Position numbers and translations under genes: made by a program. 64,000 nucleotides of DNA from Salegentibacter holothuriorum (GTDB taxonomy: Bacteria > Bacteroidota > Bacteroidia > Flavobacteriales > Flavobacteriaceae). The stretch is taken from contig NZ_FUYY01000001.1 in assembly GCF_900168045.1 (NCBI RefSeq), positions 1 through 64,000 of the forward strand. Reading direction: 5' to 3'. The notes under the pieces were generated by a model that saw only the letters and a program-made list of their open reading frames with translations, had not been told where the DNA came from and made no database searches. Of this stretch, positions 9,274-18,249 are shown one piece after another; positions within the stretch are counted from its first letter, which is position 1; the number at the start of each line of letters is the position of its first letter.

Positions 9274-9903
9274 CTAAGATCTAACTGCTTTTTCAATTGG
9301 AGTCTCACCATCAAGAATTTCAAAAATCTGGTTTTGCTTTACATCATCGTCCAGTACTTCAACAAGAGTGCGAGCAACGTTAGCTCTGGAAATACTCTCT
9401 TGTTTTTCTAATTTTTCCTTTAGTTGAATTTTACCGGAACCATCTTTATCTGTAAGCGCACCAGGCCTAACAATAGTATAATCTAAACCGCTCTTGCGTA
9501 GATAATCATCAGCATTCCCTTTTGCTCTTAAATAACCTTCAAGCTCTTTACTAATAGTAGGGTTATCTGCACCCATAGAGCTAAGCATAACAAACTTCTC
9601 AACACCTGCATTTTTAGCAGCGTCGGTGAATCTTTTAGCACCTTCCTGATCTACTTCAATGACCTTTTTTCCACCAGAACCTGCAGCAAAAATAACTTTA
9701 TTGGCACCTTTTACAGTCTCATTTAAGTCTTCCTCCAGGTCGCCCAGCACAGCAGCTACATTTTCTTTTTCAAAATGCTCTTTTTGCTCCTGCTTTCTAA
9801 GCATAGCAATAGGTTGGTATTTTTCGGATTCTTTTAATATGTCGATAATAATTCTTCCAGTGCTACCGTTTGCGCCGGCAACTAATACATTTTTCTTTTT
9901 CAT
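9274..9903 (-). CDS. Atypical SDR, NAD(P)H-binding (YwnB/NmrA-like)
   Basis: A 209-residue Rossmann protein with the N-terminal glycine motif VAGANGSTGRII (residues 7-18) and the atypical-SDR segment VRPGALTD (about 145-152). No Tyr-x-x-x-Lys pair of classical SDRs is evident, so it may act as a redox sensor, flavin/quinone reductase-like protein or epimerase relative. It is the last gene of the DoxX-OhrR-oxidoreductase group, 51 nt after the quinone-oxidoreductase-like gene, and is likely induced with it. Confidence 0.82.
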   Translation of the reverse strand: MKKKNVLVAGANGSTGRIIIDILKESEKYQPIAMLRKQEQKEHFEKENVAAVLGDLEEDLNETVKGANKVIFAAGSGGKKVIEVDQEGAKRFTDAAKNAGVEKFVMLSSMGADNPTISKELEGYLRAKGNADDYLRKSGLDYTIVRPGALTDKDGSGKIQLKEKLEKQESISRANVARTLVEVLDDDVKQNQIFEILDGETPIEKAVRS

Positions 9904-9954
9904 AACTATTTCTTTTTTATTTATAATTTATAATCCTGATTAATTTTAAGAAGC

Positions 9955-10938
9955 TTAGGATAAGCTAATAATTACTTTTCCTTCTGCTCTTCCGGTGGCC
10001 AGGTATTCATAGGCATCAACTCCATCTTCAAAAGAATAAATAAGATCTACGATTGGCTTAATATCGCCGTCTTCAACCATTGTTTTGATCTCATTCAACT
10101 GGGCTGCATTAGGTTGCATCCAGGTGTGTTTATAAGTAGCCGATTTTTCTTTAATCAGTTTTTCCAACTGCTCAGGTAATTGGTATCCTTCAATTCCCAT
10201 TTGCTTTGCAGTCTCTTCGCTTGGCGGTCCTGCAATTGAAGTCACTTTTCCATCTTCTTTAATGATTCCAAAAGCATCAAATGTATAATCGTCTCCCAAA
10301 GTGTCAAAAACAATATCCAGATTATTTGCAACTTCTTTGTAATCTTCAGTTTTATAATCGATCACACGATCGGCTCCCAGGGCTTTTACCCAATCTACAT
10401 TTTTAGTACTGGTAGTTGTATAAACGATAGCTCCTTTTGCTTTGGCATACTGAATGGCAAAACTGCCTACACCCCCGGAACCTGCGTGAATAAGAATCCT
10501 GTCGTCTTCTTTTATACCGGCTTTTTCTAAAGCCTGTATCGCAGTGAGTCCTGTTAACGGAAGTCCTGAGGCTTCTTCAAAAGATATATTTTCTGGTTTT
10601 TTAGCAACCTTATCACTATTAATAGTAACAAATTCTGCTACTGTACCCATTTGTTCGTGTGGCACCCTGGAATATATTTCGTCATCAATTTCAAAATTGC
10701 TAACATCGGCTCCTTTTTCCACAACCACTCCACTAACATCAAAACCTATGGTACTCGGCAGCTTTAAAGGCACCATTTCTTTTAAATGCCCTTGTGCCAT
10801 TTTATAATCTATGGGATTTAATGAAGCTGCTTTAACTTTAACTAAAATTTCATTAGGCATAACCGAAGGTTTTTTGACCTCACTAATAGTTAAGCTATCT
10901 TTAATCTCGCCGTATTTTATTATTTGTAGTGCTTTCAT
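9955..10938 (-). CDS. Quinone-oxidoreductase-like NADP-dependent MDR protein
   Basis: A 327-residue member of the zinc-less medium-chain dehydrogenase/quinone reductase group. The N-terminal GroES-like domain contains NPIDYKMAQG (about 42-51), and the Rossmann motif is HAGSGGVGSFAIQ (about 145-157). No structural zinc cysteines are present. The likely reaction is NADPH-dependent reduction of quinones or enones. It lies 51 nt downstream of the OhrR-like regulator on the same strand, so it is probably under peroxide/electrophile control. Confidence 0.88.
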   Translation of the reverse strand: MKALQIIKYGEIKDSLTISEVKKPSVMPNEILVKVKAASLNPIDYKMAQGHLKEMVPLKLPSTIGFDVSGVVVEKGADVSNFEIDDEIYSRVPHEQMGTVAEFVTINSDKVAKKPENISFEEASGLPLTGLTAIQALEKAGIKEDDRILIHAGSGGVGSFAIQYAKAKGAIVYTTTSTKNVDWVKALGADRVIDYKTEDYKEVANNLDIVFDTLGDDYTFDAFGIIKEDGKVTSIAGPPSEETAKQMGIEGYQLPEQLEKLIKEKSATYKHTWMQPNAAQLNEIKTMVEDGDIKPIVDLIYSFEDGVDAYEYLATGRAEGKVIISLS

Positions 10939-10989
10939 ATTAATTGTTTTTTTATTTTAAAAATATTTTTATCAGTAAGTTAAGGTTTA

Positions 10990-11445
10990 TTATTTGGCAT
11001 TTTGCTGTTCAGAAAGAATATCGATCCATTTATTCAGAGTGTCTTTTAATAGCATTACTTCTGTTAAGCTAACGTCTTCAGTAAGTAATGTATTAAGAAG
11101 CTTCTCCGGAATTGGGATCGCGTTGTTTTTTAGCTCTTTTCCTTTTTCTGTAAGATGAATAAATACACTTCTTTCATCTTCTTTAGATCGGTTGCGAAAC
11201 AGTAAATCCATTTTCTCCATTCGTTTAATAAGTGGAGATAGGGTATTGGTGTTTAGCAATAACTTTTTACCAATTTGATTCATTGATAATTCATCGTTTT
11301 CCCAAAGCACCAATAAGACCAAATACTGAGGATAAGTTAAGCCCATCTCTTCCAGGAAGGGTTTATAAGCTTTGGTTATTAGACGGGAGACCGTATAAAT
11401 AGGAAAGCAGATCTGGTTGTTTAATTTGAGTTGCTGATTATCCAT
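10990..11445 (-). CDS. OhrR-like MarR-family redox repressor
   Basis: A 151-residue winged-helix MarR protein that closely follows Bacillus OhrR. The reactive cysteine is retained (NNQICFPIYTVSR, Cys13), as are the segment YPQYLVLLVLWE and the wing RSKEDERSVFIHLTEKG. In the family, organic hydroperoxides or quinones oxidise this Cys and release DNA. No ohr peroxidase gene is adjacent; its partners here are DoxX (4 nt upstream) and two reductases, so quinone/electrophile sensing as in MarR-type YodB/QsrR regulators is an alternative. Confidence 0.9.
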   Translation of the reverse strand: MDNQQLKLNNQICFPIYTVSRLITKAYKPFLEEMGLTYPQYLVLLVLWENDELSMNQIGKKLLLNTNTLSPLIKRMEKMDLLFRNRSKEDERSVFIHLTEKGKELKNNAIPIPEKLLNTLLTEDVSLTEVMLLKDTLNKWIDILSEQQNAK

Positions 11446-11450
11446 AATAT

Positions 11451-11885
11451 TTATTTTTTAGAATTTCTCCAGGCTTTCCAAGCACCGGAAGCCCAGAGAG
11501 CCCAGGCTATAAGTACTGGTTGAAAGAAAAGTCTTATTAATCTTGCCCTATCTGAATTTAAAGCGCCAAAGGCATCTTTCCCGTCTAAATACTGGGCAAC
11601 ATTACCGGGGAAAATCAGGATAAAGAAAACTGCTAATGCCCAACCAATTACAACACGTTGCTTTTTCCAAAACAGTAAAGCCAAACCTAGCGCCATTTCA
11701 ACTATCCCAGATAAAACAACCACTAAATCTTTGCTTAAGGGAACCCAATCTGGCACCTGGGCCTGGAAGTCTATTCTATTAAAAGTTAAATGACTAAAGC
11801 CCGCATAAATCATAAACAGTGCTAGTAAAATTCTAAAAATGTTTTGTGTTAGTGTTGTTTCAACTTTTCTTTTCATAATTTTCAT
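11451..11885 (-). CDS. DoxX family membrane protein
   Basis: A small four-helix membrane protein (about 144 residues): hydrophobic segments near residues 12-30, 48-70, 75-95 and 108-128. The sequence FRILLALFMIYAGFSHL and a WKAWRNSKK tail fit DoxX proteins that accompany MarR/OhrR regulators. The open frame runs up to 11921, but that start falls inside the -7 box, so translation must begin at ATG 11885 or ATG 11876; these cannot be told apart. It is the first gene of the operon with the OhrR-like regulator. Confidence 0.82.
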   Translation of the reverse strand: MKIMKRKVETTLTQNIFRILLALFMIYAGFSHLTFNRIDFQAQVPDWVPLSKDLVVVLSGIVEMALGLALLFWKKQRVVIGWALAVFFILIFPGNVAQYLDGKDAFGALNSDRARLIRLFFQPVLIAWALWASGAWKAWRNSKK

Positions 11886-11905
11886 TTTATATCGCACAAA
11901 ATTAA

Positions 11906-11926
11906 ATCGCGCACGATGCAAAAATA
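11906..11926 (-). promoter_or_regulatory. Promoter and candidate operator of the DoxX-OhrR operon
   Basis: On the minus strand TATTTTTG (11919-11926) is an exact TAnnTTTG -7 box. Just downstream, at the predicted start of transcription, ATCGTGCGCGAT (minus strand, 11906-11917) is an imperfect palindrome (10 of 12 positions symmetric). A related ATCGCAC half-site lies at 11891-11897. A MarR-type repressor bound there would block initiation. Confidence 0.55.
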
Positions 11927-12285
11927 AGTGATTTTATAAAATATAGTTCCTAGTTATTATAGAATTCATTTATAGTAGATAAGTGGCGTTTATCCTTCTA
12001 CCTTTTTTAGAGAAAATATATTTGATGTGAATTACAAATAGGGTGAATTCTATAAATGCCGATTAATTAACTAAGTATAACTGATTACACCTATTAATGG
12101 GGGAAAAGGGGACATATAAATTCTCCAACTTTTTATAGAGCCAGTAAAATTTCGAAAATGAGATTTGTTTGCTAATTATAAGTGATACTTGTTTATTTCT
12201 CTTTTCTAATATTTTTCTGTTTTGCTTTATAATCGGAATTTAAATGCTCAAAAGCTTGTCTGCCATGACTTTATTTGAAATAAAA
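11927..12285. other. Non-coding interval
   Basis: Upstream of the DoxX-OhrR promoter and beyond the terminator of the PLP-enzyme gene. No open frame, RNA gene or clear repeat was found. Confidence 0.4.
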
Positions 12286-12320
12286 AAATCCAGAGCCAAA
12301 TAAATTATAGCTCTGGATTT
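12286..12320 (-). terminator. Intrinsic terminator of the PLP-enzyme gene
   Basis: AAATCCAGAGC (12286-12296) pairs perfectly with GCTCTGGATTT (12310-12320) across a 13-nt loop. An A run on the left gives the T tract on the minus strand. It lies about 70 nt after the stop codon at 12390. Confidence 0.75.
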
Positions 12321-12389
12321 TTAATAATTGTTCCTTATAGATTGAAGATTTTATGATCAACCTAAAATAAATTAAAGAACATTATTATT

Positions 12390-14234
12390 TTATAGCTGCT
12401 TCACAAAGTCGGAAAAAACCTTTTTATGATGTTCCAGGTCTAAATTAGGAGATACAGATATCCGGGCAATATAATCTTTATCATCTTCTTTTGTGGTTCC
12501 TTGAGTAGAAGTTGCAGGGATGGTCCAATAACATCCTTTTAACTGTCCATAACTTACACAATATTTACTTTCATTTGGGATTTCACTAATCATCATATTG
12601 ATGAGCTTTTGATTTAAAGCTCTTTTATATTTTTCCCTTTCTTCATTTGTATTACCTTTTGTAGGAAGATCCAAAGAAAATACTGAGGGTGTAAATCCTT
12701 GTCTAGCTAAATCTTCTGAGACAAAATTAATTTTAGCAGTAGGTAATTTCTCTTCAATAAAGCTTACAAATTCACGGGTGTTTTTATAAGCATCTTGAAT
12801 CCTTTGATTCATTGAGGGTAATTGTTCTGCTAATATTGCAACTTGAAGATCTGTGGCTTCATTATCACATAATTGAAGGTGCTTTTTTATGCTTGGCATC
12901 AAAGCTTCAGCTTTTTGATTGGCAACACAATAGCCTGCAGTACATTTTCCTCCACTCGGAAATTTAGATCCACTCACGTATGAGATATTTTTGATAGAGG
13001 AGAGGATACCGTCTTTACTTAAAAACTGTACGTTAGGACAAAATGTTTGATCCAGGATAAAAACCGGGGCTATAGCAATCTCTTCCAATGCAGTTTTTCG
13101 GGTTTTGCTTAAAACAGCTTTTAAATCTTCCAGATTGGGAACTTCAACCCTTGGGTTTGTTGGAATTTCAGCAATAATATATGGAACAGCACCTTCCTTA
13201 GCAACCCTGTCCAAAACCCGATCTGTACTTTTAACCATATCGTTATCGCCATCAACCGGCAAATCTAATATTTCAACATTTTTAACGCAAGCAGCAACCC
13301 GTCTTGCCTGGTCGTTTGTTCCGCCGTAACAGTTTGGGGGAACAATAATTTTAATGTCTTTTCCAGGGTGTTTTTCCAGGGCATCATCAATAAGCCCCAT
13401 CATAATAGCGTATTGAATAGAGAGTCCGCAAGAGCCAAGCTGCACATTAGATTTTGTAGCGGTGATCTTTTGAATTGAACCTATAACGTTTTTTTTGTTG
13501 ATCTCCTTATTGCTATTCTTTTTAGTTGAAGTAGATTTTCCAATGAACTGTTGCAGTGCCGAAAACGAATCGGCCGGTGTCATGGCAATGGTTTCTCTTC
13601 TTCGAACGTGCTGAATTTCTGAAATATAATCTTCATTTTGCTCCCCTTCAACCAATAAAAGACTTCCAAGGGAAGGGTATAGATTTATTAAAAAGTCAAT
13701 CTTCTTATTAAGGGCAAACGTGCCTATTTTATGGTGTTGAGCAATGAAAATAGTGCTACCATTAAAATCAGAGATATCTTCTGGACTTTTAACCTGCTTT
13801 AATTCAAACTTGTACCCATACACACGACGTATTGTTTCGAAATCAAAAAAATCGGGTAATTCTCCGGTATAGTTAATTTGAGTGTTCTTATTCTCAAGCA
13901 AATTTTTTCTTAGCACAGCTAAAACCGGGATCGTTTTTGAAGAAAAACTAATCACATTATCTGGTTCTAGACCATTTAAGTGAGCAATTCCCCATTCTAA
14001 TACAGAGGATAAAGGATGGCCTAACCGAATATAGTCGAAAGCGGTAGGTAATTCACAAAGTGCCGATGTTTTAGAATTATCGTCTTTATATAGAGCTTCA
14101 AATTGTTTTAGGAATTGAGTTTTTGCTAAACTTTCATTATAAATATCCAGTCGATGAGTAGTTAGTCTCAACCAGTCAGCTGGCATATTTTCTAATACAT
14201 TTTCAATATAATTGAGCAGTTTATTTTCTTTCAT
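12390..14234 (-). CDS. PLP-dependent Cys/Met-metabolism-like enzyme
   Basis: A 614-residue protein. The C-terminal part (about 250-614) is a fold-type I PLP enzyme of the Cys/Met metabolism (cystathionine gamma-synthase-like) group: PPNCYGGTNDQ binds phosphate, LDQTF (Asp395) would contact the pyridine nitrogen, and SGSKFPSGGKC supplies the Schiff-base Lys, probably Lys424. The N-terminal 240 residues are an extra domain resembling a degenerate copy of the same fold; together the protein is about 1.5 times the usual length. It is transcribed alone with its own terminator. The substrate cannot be told from sequence. Confidence 0.8.
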   Translation of the reverse strand: MKENKLLNYIENVLENMPADWLRLTTHRLDIYNESLAKTQFLKQFEALYKDDNSKTSALCELPTAFDYIRLGHPLSSVLEWGIAHLNGLEPDNVISFSSKTIPVLAVLRKNLLENKNTQINYTGELPDFFDFETIRRVYGYKFELKQVKSPEDISDFNGSTIFIAQHHKIGTFALNKKIDFLINLYPSLGSLLLVEGEQNEDYISEIQHVRRRETIAMTPADSFSALQQFIGKSTSTKKNSNKEINKKNVIGSIQKITATKSNVQLGSCGLSIQYAIMMGLIDDALEKHPGKDIKIIVPPNCYGGTNDQARRVAACVKNVEILDLPVDGDNDMVKSTDRVLDRVAKEGAVPYIIAEIPTNPRVEVPNLEDLKAVLSKTRKTALEEIAIAPVFILDQTFCPNVQFLSKDGILSSIKNISYVSGSKFPSGGKCTAGYCVANQKAEALMPSIKKHLQLCDNEATDLQVAILAEQLPSMNQRIQDAYKNTREFVSFIEEKLPTAKINFVSEDLARQGFTPSVFSLDLPTKGNTNEEREKYKRALNQKLINMMISEIPNESKYCVSYGQLKGCYWTIPATSTQGTTKEDDKDYIARISVSPNLDLEHHKKVFSDFVKQL

Positions 14235-14685
14235 CTTCTTTCTTTTAAGGAGCTCGAAAATAAAGATTTATTAGGTTTAAATAAAATGACTTAACAAGAT
14301 GTTTGGAACAGTCCTGTGATAAACGCAAGAGTGAAGTATGTAGGGAGAATTTATACTGAATTGATGACTTACGGTTGTTAGTGGGTTAGAATTTTAGTTA
14401 TTCGATAATAGAGATTTGAATACTTCGAGATTCCCCTGAAAATTTAAATTTTTCCGTTGAAAGCCACCTTGGTTTGTGGCAAGTTCGTTTACTCGATAAT
14501 CGAGATTGAATGCTCCGAGGCTTGCCTCGAAATCAAATTATATTTTTCAATAATAATGCTTCTTGAGCTTCCTCCGAAGTTTTTTACTTAATATTGCCTA
14601 TACCACAAAGTTTTAATTTACCAATAGCCAATTGATTTATTGTTAGCATTTTTATAAAAAGAGAGCCATTTTTTTGAATCTGCAC
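14235..14685. repeat. Intergenic region with degenerate repeat units and hairpins
   Basis: Two related units occur, at 14401-14450 (starts TTCGATAATAGAGATTTGAA) and 14492-14540 (starts CTCGATAATCGAGATTGAAT). The second contains the palindrome CTCGAT-A-ATCGAG (14492-14504) and a hairpin CGAGGC-TT-GCCTCG (14516-14529). They look like a small dispersed intergenic repeat, one copy decayed. No gene is seen in the interval. Confidence 0.5.
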
Positions 14686-15642
14686 CTATAAACTATTGCC
14701 GGAATTTTTTTCTTTCATCCATATTGGTGTTGTTTGTGAGGTATGTTTTTGGCTCAGGATATCTTTATAAAGCTCTGGTTTTCGCGCATTTTTATATCTC
14801 CATCCACCTGAGGATTGAATCTTTTCTTTTGTGATCTTTGAAACTGTAATGTCGTTTTCAAAAGACCTTATTTCAGACAGTACTTCTCCATAAGGATCAA
14901 TAATCATTGAATTGCCGTTTTTTAGATGTTCTCCATCATAACCAATGGGGTTGGTGAAGGCATAGTAAACTCCATTATCATAAGCCCTTGCTGGAAGCCA
15001 ACGCATTAACCAACGTCTACCTTTTGGCCCATCAAATTCCATTCTCAAGGGAATAGGATCGTTCTCACGATTTTCCCAGTACTTATGCGCTACATAACCG
15101 CGATGTGGCATTGCAGATGGGGTACAGCCTGTAACGTGAGGTGCAAAAATTAATTCGGCTCCCAGTAAACTTGTAGCCCTAACGTTTTCTATTACATTAT
15201 TATCATAGCATATTAAAATTCCACATTTCCAACCTAGAAGTTCAAATACACAATATTCTTCACCAGCCGACATATGCTTACTAATAAAAGGATGTATTTT
15301 TCTATACTTTGCGACAACTCCTTCTCCCGTAACGCAGATATAGGTATTATATATTTTTCCTTCGTATTTTTCCACAAGGCCCGCTAAGATTGGAATATTT
15401 AATTCTTTAGAAATTGTAATTAATTTCTGCGTGCTTTTTCCATTGGGTACTTCTTCGGCCAGTGCTGTTAATTGCTGCAAGCTTAAATCTTTGGTAAAGG
15501 TGTATGCCGTAATAGACATTTCGTGAAAGCTAATTAAATCTGCTCCTTTAGCTTTTGCTTTCCCTGCAAGATTTCTAATTATTGATAAGTTATATGTTTT
15601 GTCTCCATCCTTTGGTTGAAATTGCGCTACTGATATTTTCAT
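14686..15642 (-). CDS. Carbon-nitrogen hydrolase (nitrilase superfamily)
   Basis: A 318-residue cytoplasmic amidase/nitrilase-fold enzyme that hydrolyses a C-N bond of an unknown amide or carbamoyl substrate. The Glu-Lys-Cys triad is visible: Glu41 (SFHEMS), Lys115 (AKYRKIHPF) and Cys145 (GILICYDN). The residue after the Cys is Tyr, as in many aliphatic amidase-like members. An AraC-type regulator lies 135 nt upstream on the same strand, which suggests substrate-responsive expression. The Lys/Ser-rich tail (QTTPIWMKEKNSG) is not part of the core fold. Confidence 0.88.
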   Translation of the reverse strand: MKISVAQFQPKDGDKTYNLSIIRNLAGKAKAKGADLISFHEMSITAYTFTKDLSLQQLTALAEEVPNGKSTQKLITISKELNIPILAGLVEKYEGKIYNTYICVTGEGVVAKYRKIHPFISKHMSAGEEYCVFELLGWKCGILICYDNNVIENVRATSLLGAELIFAPHVTGCTPSAMPHRGYVAHKYWENRENDPIPLRMEFDGPKGRRWLMRWLPARAYDNGVYYAFTNPIGYDGEHLKNGNSMIIDPYGEVLSEIRSFENDITVSKITKEKIQSSGGWRYKNARKPELYKDILSQKHTSQTTPIWMKEKNSGNSL

Positions 15643-15777
15643 TTTAGGTTTTTTGCTTCTTTTTATTAGTGTACCTATACTTATTTAAGTACTTAATGTA
15701 CTACATTCAAACCGAATAGAAAATATACCATAGTATTTATAGATATACTTGAACTAGCAATAAATTAATAATCGTAT

Positions 15778-16656
15778 TTATTTGTTTAAATATTTTTTTC
15801 TGAAATTTATAGGGCTTAATCCGGTTTTAGATTTAAAAATTTTAGAAAAATAGGAATAATCAGAAAATTCTAATCGACTAGCAATGTTTGCTAAATTTTC
15901 ATCAGAATGCACTATTAATCTTTTTGCCTCTAAAATTACCCGCTCAGAAATTAATTCTGAAGTTGTTTTATTTAGGGTTTCCTTTATAACCCGATTAAGG
16001 TGCTTTGTAGTGATATTTAATTGCCTGGCATAAAAGTTAGGCAATTTTTCTTCGTGAAATTTCTCATTTATTAAAATATCTGCTTTTTCAAGAATGCTCA
16101 AATAATTTGAAGAATAACGATTTTCCTGTTGAATATTTGCCGTGTACCTGCGCAGTAGATCTATGTAAACTGTATTTACTAAGCTTACAATTTTTAATTC
16201 TCTAAAAGCTCTTTTTTTTAAATATTCGCTATAGATTTCCTGAAATTTTTTCTTTAAAATACTTGATTTTTTTGTCGATAACTTTAATACCGGTGGATTT
16301 TGGAAAGAATAATAGTATGGGAATTCATTGAGTTTATGTTCTATAAATTTTAATTCATAAAATTCCTGTGTATGAAAAAAGATAAAGCCTTCTGGTTTTG
16401 AGTCAAATTTCCAAAAATGGGTTTGACCAGGTCTTAAAAAGAATACCTTTCCAGGATTTATAGTGTAAGAATTAAAGTCTATTTCATGTATACCTGAACC
16501 TTCGGTAAACAATACACATAAATAAAAATTATGTTTGTGAGGTCTTGAAATAAGGGTCTTGTTTAACTTAATATGATTGGAAAAGGTATTGGCATAAAAA
16601 TCATTTAATGGTATTTCTTCTTGAAATTGATCAATTTTTAAAACAGGTATGTTCAT
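15778..16656 (-). CDS. AraC-family transcriptional regulator
   Basis: A 292-residue regulator: an N-terminal cupin-like sensing domain (about 20-120, with HKHNFYLCVLF and NPGKVFFLRPGQTHFW) and a C-terminal double HTH (about 195-290) ending in LEFSDYSYFSKIFKSKTGLSPINFRKKY, the classical AraC signature. It is upstream of the nitrilase-like gene on the same strand and divergent from DUF983, so the amidase is its most likely target. Confidence 0.92.
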   Translation of the reverse strand: MNIPVLKIDQFQEEIPLNDFYANTFSNHIKLNKTLISRPHKHNFYLCVLFTEGSGIHEIDFNSYTINPGKVFFLRPGQTHFWKFDSKPEGFIFFHTQEFYELKFIEHKLNEFPYYYSFQNPPVLKLSTKKSSILKKKFQEIYSEYLKKRAFRELKIVSLVNTVYIDLLRRYTANIQQENRYSSNYLSILEKADILINEKFHEEKLPNFYARQLNITTKHLNRVIKETLNKTTSELISERVILEAKRLIVHSDENLANIASRLEFSDYSYFSKIFKSKTGLSPINFRKKYLNK

Positions 16657-16721
16657 GATAGATGTCCTAAAAGTACAAATAGTGGCGGGGAAAATATAAT
16701 AATAATTATTGGTTTAACTAC

Positions 16722-16729
16722 TAGTTTTG
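16722..16729 (+). promoter_or_regulatory. -7 box for the DUF983 gene
   Basis: TAGTTTTG matches TAnnTTTG exactly and lies 23 nt before the ATG at 16753. No clear -33 element is seen at the usual distance. Confidence 0.5.
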
Positions 16730-16752
16730 CAGAGATTCAAAATTCATATATA

Positions 16753-17103
16753 ATGAGCAAAGCCTTAGACATTGTTACATGCAAATGCCCTAATTGCGGT
16801 AAAGGAAAAATGTTTAATAAACGAGGGAATATTTTTCGCTTTAAAATGCCCGAAATGAATAAAAATTGTAAGCATTGCGATTACAAATTTGAAAAAGAAA
16901 CTGGTTTCTTTTTTGGATCTATGTTTGTTAGTTATGCACTTGGCGCAGCAGAAATGATAGCTTCTCTTATTTTATTTTGGTATTTGGTAGACTTAGCTCC
17001 CTTAAATGTATTTTTTATTATTGCCGTAATCGCAATATTGTTAAGCACGCTTAACTTTAGACTTTCAAGGTCTATTTGGGCATATATATTTTATAAAAAT
17101 TAA
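16753..17103 (+). CDS. DUF983 zinc-ribbon membrane protein
   Basis: A 116-residue protein with an N-terminal zinc ribbon: Cys10-x-Cys12-x-x-Cys15 and Cys39-x-x-Cys42 (CKHCDYKF). Two membrane helices follow (about 58-78 and 82-100). This layout is DUF983, common in Bacteroidota and of unknown function. It is divergent from the AraC gene and monocistronic. Confidence 0.88.
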   Translation: MSKALDIVTCKCPNCGKGKMFNKRGNIFRFKMPEMNKNCKHCDYKFEKETGFFFGSMFVSYALGAAEMIASLILFWYLVDLAPLNVFFIIAVIAILLSTLNFRLSRSIWAYIFYKN

Positions 17104-17260
17104 TGCCTAACTCTAAGATATAGTTCTATTTGTAATATTCTTAAAAGTTACTTCATTTAGAATACAGGGAATCCTAATTCTTTAAGTTAGAAGAAAAATC
17201 AATGATTCTATAGTTTAACTATTTCTAATAAGACCTATATACCAAATGCAACCCAAAGGT

Positions 17261-18142
17261 TTAATAGAATTCTTTTCCAATAATTTTAGAGTAAGTCACT
17301 ACTTTTTCAATAACACTATTTCTATCCTTCTTTCTCCAGTTTATAAAGAGATCTATATTTTCCTTTATATCAATAAAAGTTACATTTTCGCTTTTTGCAA
17401 ATTTAAATGAGTAGGGTAGGATAGAGATTCCCATTTCTCTAGAGACGAGCGTTAATATCATTCCTCCAAAATCAGATTCTAAAGTTTGCTTTGGTTCAAA
17501 ACCATGTTTATGAAAAATATTTCTTAAGGTAGATGCAAAGAAAGTGGTGTGGTTTAATCCAGATATAATAAATTTTTCATTTTCCAGATCCTTAAAATTT
17601 ATAGTTGAACAACTGGTTGTCCAGTGGTTATTTGGAACAACCAAAAAGATAGGTTCAGTGTATAATTTTAAAGAAGTAATGCCATAGTTTAAAATTCTAT
17701 CTCTACTGAAGGAGATATCAATTTGATAATTTAGTAAGAGTTTTTCATGATTTTGGTCAGTAGGTTCGGTTAATTCAATTTTTAAATCCGGTAAATTACT
17801 GTCTATTTTTTTTAGTAAATCCGGTAAATATTTAAAGGCGATAGATCCGGGATATGCTATTGAGATGGCACCAGAAGTTCCTTCATCAATTTTTTTAGCC
17901 TGTCTCTGGATGCGATTAAATTCATCTATTATTCCGCCCCAATGTTTCTCAAGAAATATACCGGCCTCTGTTAGTGCTACATTTCTCTTATTTCTTTCAA
18001 ATAATTTAATTCCTATTTCATCTTCCAGCGATTTAATTTGCCTACTCAAAGATGATTGCGAGATATTAAGCTTTTCTGATGTTTGCCAGAAATGCAATTC
18101 CTGAGCTAATTTTAGAAAATATTGAATTTGTTGTAGCGTCAT
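17261..18142 (-). CDS. LysR-family transcriptional regulator
   Basis: A 293-residue LysR protein: the N-terminal HTH (1-60) includes LQQIQYFLKLAQELHF and LNISQSSLSRQIKSLEDEIGIKLFERNKR, and a periplasmic-binding-type effector domain follows (about 90-290). It is divergent from a LysE-type exporter gene, the usual arrangement in which the regulator controls the exporter. A T-N11-A inverted repeat lies directly before its start codon. Confidence 0.93.
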   Translation of the reverse strand: MTLQQIQYFLKLAQELHFWQTSEKLNISQSSLSRQIKSLEDEIGIKLFERNKRNVALTEAGIFLEKHWGGIIDEFNRIQRQAKKIDEGTSGAISIAYPGSIAFKYLPDLLKKIDSNLPDLKIELTEPTDQNHEKLLLNYQIDISFSRDRILNYGITSLKLYTEPIFLVVPNNHWTTSCSTINFKDLENEKFIISGLNHTTFFASTLRNIFHKHGFEPKQTLESDFGGMILTLVSREMGISILPYSFKFAKSENVTFIDIKENIDLFINWRKKDRNSVIEKVVTYSKIIGKEFY

Positions 18143-18145
18143 AAT

Positions 18146-18164
18146 TAATGCGTTTTTTGCATTA
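18146..18164. promoter_or_regulatory. Candidate LysR operator (T-N11-A)
   Basis: TAATGC (18146-18151) and GCATTA (18159-18164) form a 6-bp inverted repeat with a 7-nt spacer. The inner T at 18149 and A at 18161 are separated by exactly 11 nt, the LysR-family T-N11-A rule. It is 3 nt upstream of the LysR start codon and 85 nt upstream of the divergent lysE-like gene. Confidence 0.6.
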
Positions 18165-18249
18165 TTTGATTAAAAATAAGTATTTTTTGTGTGACTACAA
18201 TTTAGTTGTTTTGTGCCCTGTTTTATAAACTTGATAAAATTGAGATATT

